Notes under the pieces: model-generated
The model's input: only the letters and a program-made list of their open reading frames with translations
What the model was told of the DNA's origin: nothing
Database searches by the model: none
Program-made: the position numbers and the translations under genes
Assembly (NCBI GenBank): GCA_002342585.1
Contig: DDQG01000007.1
Location: 14,519-78,518, forward strand
Source: Prevotellaceae bacterium UBA2448
Lineage (GTDB): Bacteria > Bacteroidota > Bacteroidia > Bacteroidales > Bacteroidaceae
Direction: 5' to 3'
DNA length: 64,000 nt
Part shown: piece by piece, positions 60,873 through 64,000 of the stretch
Numbering within the stretch: position 1 is the stretch's first letter
Layout of the letters: every line of letters begins with the position of its first letter

Positions 60873-62456
60873 TTAAAGCATATAATACTTTGTCAGAGGA
60901 TAGGTCCTCTCCCAATCCACAATCTTGACATCCGCTTCCTTCGCAGGATGAATGTCGAATTCATCGAGAACCATAACCTGTTTGTCCTTCAGGTCATAGA
61001 GCGGCCATTTTTTTGCCTTTCCATCGGGAGATTCAGCTGCGGTAAGCGATGGATTACCTGTTTTTGCAAACTGCACCCACATCTTGCGCATAGTCTTGCA
61101 GAAGGTTTCATCGAATGCTCTTCCTGTGTCAGCAGTCATCTCAGGATGGTTGAATACAACTGCAAGTTCGATAGCATGTCCGCACTTCATGATAGGATCT
61201 GGTGACTCTGGTGTAAAGTAATAGGTATATGCCTTGCCACCAGCCTTGGTCTGGCACTCAGACAGTTTGATGATTGCTGCATTAAACCATACTTGACTAA
61301 AGAGACTGCTATCCGGCTGGAAGTAGTCACCCTTCACATCACTCATATAGCTCTCGGCAAGCACTTTGTCTTCAGGTGCCAACTGGGCAAACTTCTCTTG
61401 CTTGCGTTTGGCAATCCAATTATCCCAGCCTTCCTTTCCGAAGCTGGACACGAAGAAGTTCATCTCATCCTTGTTGCAACCTACCAGAATCTCCAAATCC
61501 TTAGCAGCTCCGTTGGCATAAGCCTCAAAGGTATCTGTAGGCAGAATCCTACCATCTCTTTCGGGCACTTGATGTACGAAGTTCACAGCTGTAGCTACTT
61601 CCAAGAGTTTGTCGCCATCAACCTTCAGTAGGTCTGCAACAGTCTTGCAGCCAAGTGCTTCCATCAGTTTGTTGGTACACTCAATACCTTCTTCCGGTGT
61701 TCTCGCCAAATTGACGGAACCGCTCTCTGCAATGAGACGCTTGAAATACTGCTGTGAGCCGGGCACCAGTGGCTGCAGGGTGCAGCTTGCCGCACCGGCA
61801 GACTCACCGAAGAGGGTCACATTGTCGGGGTCGCCGCCGAAGGCTGCTATATTCTCATGCACCCACTTCAGTGCCATCTTCTGATCCAACAGACCTAAGT
61901 TCTGTGAGTCAGGATAGTCCTTTCCATCGGGCAAATGCGACAGATGCAGGAAACCCATTACACCGAGTCTGTAAGCTATAGTTACGACGATTACATCGGG
62001 ATTTTCTTTTATGAAATTAACACAGTCGAACATCGGATCTACAGTACCTCCTGATTCGAAAGCACCACCATGAATCCACACCATGACCGGTTTCTTCTGA
62101 TTAGCCACCTTGTCCGACTTGAACACATTGAGGTACAAGCAGTTCTCATCCAAATAGTACATAGAACCTACTTCAAACGTCACATTTCCATAGGCACTCT
62201 TCGCATTATAGAATGCCTCGAATACACCGTCGTTTGGCATCGCATCCACTGGAGCCTTCCAGCGCAGGTCGCCCACGGGTTGCTTACCCACATAAGGAAT
62301 TCCTCGGAATACGGTGACATCATCCTTTCTCGTACCCACGAAAGTACCATTAACACACTTTACAGCCAACGATTTGTCATAATTACCATTGGTAATTTGC
62401 TTATTCTCACCGCCATACATAGCATGCAGTGCCTCTCTGATTTCATTTAAATCCAT
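60873..62456 (-). CDS. Type-B carboxylesterase (paralogue 2), first gene of hydrolase operon
   Basis: 527 residues, no signal peptide. Same motifs as its neighbour: FRGIPYVGKQPVGDLRWKAP, ENCLYLNVFKSD, MVWIHGGAFESGG, PDNVTLFGESAGAASCTLQP (catalytic Ser) and GHAIELAVVFNHPEM (His). Relative to paralogue 1 it has a longer N-terminus (MDLNEIREALHAMYGGENK) and an insert near the C-terminus (SLTAAESPDGKAKK). A -7 box precedes it. It is the promoter-proximal gene of the five-gene cluster. Substrate unknown; intracellular ester hydrolysis is expected. Confidence 0.9.
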   Translation of the reverse strand: MDLNEIREALHAMYGGENKQITNGNYDKSLAVKCVNGTFVGTRKDDVTVFRGIPYVGKQPVGDLRWKAPVDAMPNDGVFEAFYNAKSAYGNVTFEVGSMYYLDENCLYLNVFKSDKVANQKKPVMVWIHGGAFESGGTVDPMFDCVNFIKENPDVIVVTIAYRLGVMGFLHLSHLPDGKDYPDSQNLGLLDQKMALKWVHENIAAFGGDPDNVTLFGESAGAASCTLQPLVPGSQQYFKRLIAESGSVNLARTPEEGIECTNKLMEALGCKTVADLLKVDGDKLLEVATAVNFVHQVPERDGRILPTDTFEAYANGAAKDLEILVGCNKDEMNFFVSSFGKEGWDNWIAKRKQEKFAQLAPEDKVLAESYMSDVKGDYFQPDSSLFSQVWFNAAIIKLSECQTKAGGKAYTYYFTPESPDPIMKCGHAIELAVVFNHPEMTADTGRAFDETFCKTMRKMWVQFAKTGNPSLTAAESPDGKAKKWPLYDLKDKQVMVLDEFDIHPAKEADVKIVDWERTYPLTKYYML

Positions 62457-62510
62457 AGTATTAATGTTATTTTATTGGTTCAAAAAAAGGTTAAAGGTTA
62501 TCAATTTTGC

Positions 62511-62518
62511 CAAAGGTA
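62511..62518 (-). promoter_or_regulatory. -7 box (TACCTTTG) of the hydrolase operon
   Basis: An exact consensus on the minus strand, 54 nt before the first carboxylesterase ATG. Confidence 0.7.
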
Positions 62519-62608
62519 ATGACAAAAAACTACAATCCCAAGCCAGCGCCCCAACTAATCGCAAAATTGTATATTTTGAAACTTTTTCTGTAAATTTTAA
62601 AAGTTGAA

Positions 62609-62770
62609 AGAAGGGAAACGAAAGACGAAAAACGAAAAACGAAGGACTAAAGACGAAAACTTCGTACGAAAACCAAAACGAAAACGAAAACTCTTTAACC
62701 TTTAATCGTTAACCTTTAACCGTTACAACTCAATAACCACTAACCATTAACCGTTAACCATTATATATTA
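62609..62770. repeat. Long heptamer-period repeat region (ACGAAAA and nnTAACC families)
   Basis: First a block of ACGAAAG/ACGAAAA/ACGAAGG units with 7-nt period, then TTTAACC, GTTAACC, AATAACC, ACTAACC, ATTAACC units. No open frame of note crosses it. Unit families match those at 11.55, 33.98 and 63.95 kb. Confidence 0.85.
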
Positions 62771-62807
62771 TACCAGTGTGCAATTTTTAATTCGGCACCT
62801 CAAAAAC

Positions 62808-62842
62808 GCGTTGCAACTTTGCAACATTGCAACATTGCAACA
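62808..62842. repeat. ATTGCAAC octamer repeat
   Basis: TTGCAAC, TTTGCAAC, ATTGCAAC, ATTGCAAC, an 8-nt period distinct from the neighbouring 7-nt arrays. Confidence 0.75.
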
Positions 62843-62852
62843 ATTAAGGCAC

Positions 62853-62894
62853 AAAAAAAAGCTGACAAGGCATTTGCCCAGTCAGCTCTTTTTA
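62853..62894. terminator. Terminator-like hairpin in the repeat-rich spacer
   Basis: GCTGAC at 62861-62866 pairs with GTCAGC at 62881-62886, flanked by an A run on the left and a T run on the right. It could terminate transcripts in either direction. No plus-strand gene precedes it in the near region, so the minus-strand smalltalk/HU transcript is its likely user. Confidence 0.6.
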
Positions 62895-62896
62895 TT

Positions 62897-63108
62897 TAGG
62901 AGTTAAGGAGTTAAGACGATTGAGGAGTGCGGTAAGTAGTTAAGAAGTTAGAGAAGTTAGAGGAGTTAAGACGATACTGGTTCTCAGCTCTCTTACATCA
63001 TACATCTTACACCAGCCATCATACGTCTTTAACTTCGAGCGTAGCGATAACTCCTTAACTCTTTTATCAATTTTCAATTATGAATTATGCATTATGAATT
63101 ATGCATTG
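62897..63108. repeat. Mixed short-period repeats (AGGAGTTA, CATCATA, ATTATGA/ATTATGC)
   Basis: Units of 7-9 nt: AGGAGTTA, AGTTAGAG(A/G), then CATCATA/CATCTTA, then ATTATGA/ATTATGC up to the smalltalk stop. Together with the arrays to the left this explains nearly all of the 650-nt gene-free region 62457-63109. Confidence 0.7.
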
Positions 63109-63109
63109 A

Positions 63110-63217
63110 TTAAAAGGGTCCGTGTCCCATACAACTTGTAGTTGTGATTGCTGTGAGGAATGCTGTGAGTGCGGCTACTACTACCTTCACCACTGTCTCA
63201 AGAATATCGCGTTTCAT
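63110..63217 (-). CDS. Smalltalk family peptide
   Basis: 35 residues: MKRDILETVVKVVVAALTAF, then LTAITTTSCMGHGPF. A short basic start, one hydrophobic helix (about 9-24) and a TSCM motif near the end match the Bacteroidales 'smalltalk protein' family. It is too short for most gene callers. The Thr-Ser-Cys after the hydrophobic stretch looks lipobox-like, but the position near the C-terminus makes lipidation uncertain. It lies 75 nt downstream of the HU-related gene on the same strand, the usual neighbour of this family. Function unknown. Confidence 0.85.
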   Translation of the reverse strand: MKRDILETVVKVVVAALTAFLTAITTTSCMGHGPF

Positions 63218-63258
63218 AAATATCAAGAATTAGAGAATTAGAGAATTTGTTTAAGAAA

Positions 63259-63287
63259 AGCGGGAGCCCCGAAGGGCTCATTCCGCT
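63259..63287 (-). terminator. Hairpin between HU-related gene and smalltalk
   Basis: GAGCCC (63264-63269) and GGGCTC (63274-63279) enclose a CGAA tetraloop, extended by AGCGG/CCGCT arms with a 3-nt bulge. It sits directly after the HU-related stop. Without a T run on the minus strand it may be an attenuator or RNA-stabilising hairpin. Confidence 0.6.
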
Positions 63288-63292
63288 AATGA

Positions 63293-63916
63293 TTAGGACT
63301 CGTCAGTGCCATCTTCGGTGCCGCCACCTCCATCGCCTGGGTTTTGGTTTTGGTTTTCGTTTTCGTTACCACCACCCTGGTTCTGGTTAGAACCGTTTTC
63401 GTTTTGGTTTTGGTTTTCGTTAGAACCGTCGGTCTTGCCGTCACCCTCGCCAGTCTCGTCACCTTCTGGGTCTTCAACGATACCCTCGTCGGTAGAGGTT
63501 ACGCGCTTGAGTTCGTTGCCGTCCTTGTCGTAGCAAGTGATCTGAACGCTGGTGTTGGACAGTTCGTCCTTCAGTTCGGTTGATGGAGTGAAGATAATCT
63601 TACGGCTCTTGATGAGCTTTGACTTTACCTCGTCAACGGTTGCCACTGACTTTGCACGCAGTCCGAAACGCATTGTCCCGAGTCCTGGCAGTGCCACTGA
63701 GTGACCTTCTGTTGCCCATGCCTTGATTACTTCGCCAGCTGCATCCCAACATGCCTGCATCACGCCTTTGCTGATACCTGAGCGGAGAGCCGCCTCGCTG
63801 ATTACCTTGTTCTGTGCCAGAGGAATGTAGAGCTCTGGAGAGAGAACGAAACGATAAGTTTCTGCATACTTACCTACTTTCTGAAGCTTTTGCTTTGCTT
63901 TAACTTTAAGTGCCAT
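63293..63916 (-). CDS. HU-related DNA-binding protein with Asn/Gln-rich C-terminal tail
   Basis: 207 residues. The first about 125 resemble the Bacteroidetes HU-related (TIGR01201-type) histone-like family: MALKVKAKQKLQKVGKYAET, then LAQNKVISEAALRSGISKG and GHSVALPGLGTMRFGLRAKS, with a beta-arm region RKIIFTPSTELKDEL. The last about 60 residues are low complexity (Asn, Gln, Glu, Gly, Asp), encoded by near-perfect hexanucleotide repeats (AACCAA and AACGAA type). The family binds DNA, presumably as a nucleoid or locus-specific architectural protein. The smalltalk peptide follows it, a common arrangement. Confidence 0.88.
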   Translation of the reverse strand: MALKVKAKQKLQKVGKYAETYRFVLSPELYIPLAQNKVISEAALRSGISKGVMQACWDAAGEVIKAWATEGHSVALPGLGTMRFGLRAKSVATVDEVKSKLIKSRKIIFTPSTELKDELSNTSVQITCYDKDGNELKRVTSTDEGIVEDPEGDETGEGDGKTDGSNENQNQNENGSNQNQGGGNENENQNQNPGDGGGGTEDGTDES

Positions 63917-63939
63917 AGTTTTTTAAATTTAAGGGTTTA

Positions 63940-63990
63940 ACAAATTTTTGGTTATTGGTTATAGGTTATTGGTTATTGAGTTGCCCTCCG
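63940..63990. repeat. Heptamer (GGTTATT) repeat upstream of the HU-related gene
   Basis: GGTTATT, GGTTATA, GGTTATT, GGTTATT, then GAGTTG. On the minus strand this reads CAACTC-AATAACC..., the same unit family and even the same flank (ACTCAATAACC) as at 33.98 and 62.73 kb. Confidence 0.8.
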
Positions 63991-64000
63991 GATGACTTCT

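Noticed and set aside
62600..63108. Possible CRISPR array
   Set aside because: Units are 7-9 nt, tandem and degenerate, with no spacers of constant length and no cas genes in the window.
63340..63430. Telomere-like GGTTTT repeats as a replication or chromosome-end signal
   Set aside because: They are in frame within the HU-related gene and fully explained as codons of its low-complexity tail.

Overview
The window looks like chromosomal DNA from a gut or rumen Bacteroidales bacterium, most probably Prevotella or a close relative. The reasons are: Bacteroidetes-type promoters (-7 box TAnnTTTG, e.g. TACCTTTG, TATCTTTG) before many genes; few ribosome-binding sites; families largely confined to Bacteroidales (smalltalk peptide, HU-related protein with a polar tail, DUF4250, DUF6078, DUF1599, the DUF1599-DoxX-tpiA-SPOR-folE gene order); C-terminal tails of the Prevotella/type IX secretion kind on two secreted enzymes; and pectin-degrading enzymes (GH127, GH106, PL11, acetyl esterase).

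Layout. 1-1.6 kb: 3' part of a secreted beta-propeller-like protein. 1.6-7.6 kb: a tight five-gene operon (TolC-like outer-membrane protein, HlyD/Alg44-like fusion protein, cytoplasmic protein with five CxxC pairs, processive family 2 glycosyltransferase, single-domain response regulator). It looks like an unusual synthase-dependent exopolysaccharide machine. 7.7-14.5 kb: thiD, a GH127 and a GH106 enzyme. 14.5-17 kb: a SpoIIE phosphatase fused to an RsbW-like kinase domain, and its STAS partner. 17-26 kb: the relic of a UPF0597 (CyuA-like) gene, an NSS-family transporter, and a 2444-residue dimodular NRPS (C-A-T-C-A-T-R) that should release a dipeptide aldehyde and hence a pyrazinone-type product. 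26-30 kb, minus strand: a LuxR-type regulator directly behind two tRNA-Pro genes, then small conserved proteins; plus strand: small proteins and an acetyl esterase; then tRNA-Lys.

30-44.6 kb is core housekeeping: ilvE, tRNA methyltransferases, mrp, a YfhO-like protein, DUF1599, a DoxX/MauE protein, tpiA, a SPOR protein, folE, dnaG, recG. 44.6-55 kb: secreted PL11 rhamnogalacturonan lyase, xseA/xseB, ndk, an M23/LysM endopeptidase, a CPA2 antiporter, a predicted barrel protein and a PI-PLC-like lipoprotein. 55-62.5 kb: a minus-strand cluster of five cytosolic hydrolases (two amidohydrolases, one HSL-type esterase, two paralogous type-B carboxylesterases), visibly more G+C-rich in places and possibly acquired. 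62.5-64 kb: repeat-rich intergenic DNA, a 35-residue smalltalk peptide and an HU-related protein.

Two systems stand out: the exopolysaccharide operon, in which a CxxC-rich (TackOD1-like) protein and a lone receiver occupy the place usually held by c-di-GMP/PilZ control, and the NSS-transporter/NRPS pair. A recurrent small-scale signature is degenerate tandem repeats of 7-nt period in many intergenic spaces, and also inside the NRPS coding sequence. All functional calls come from reading motifs; no database search was run.
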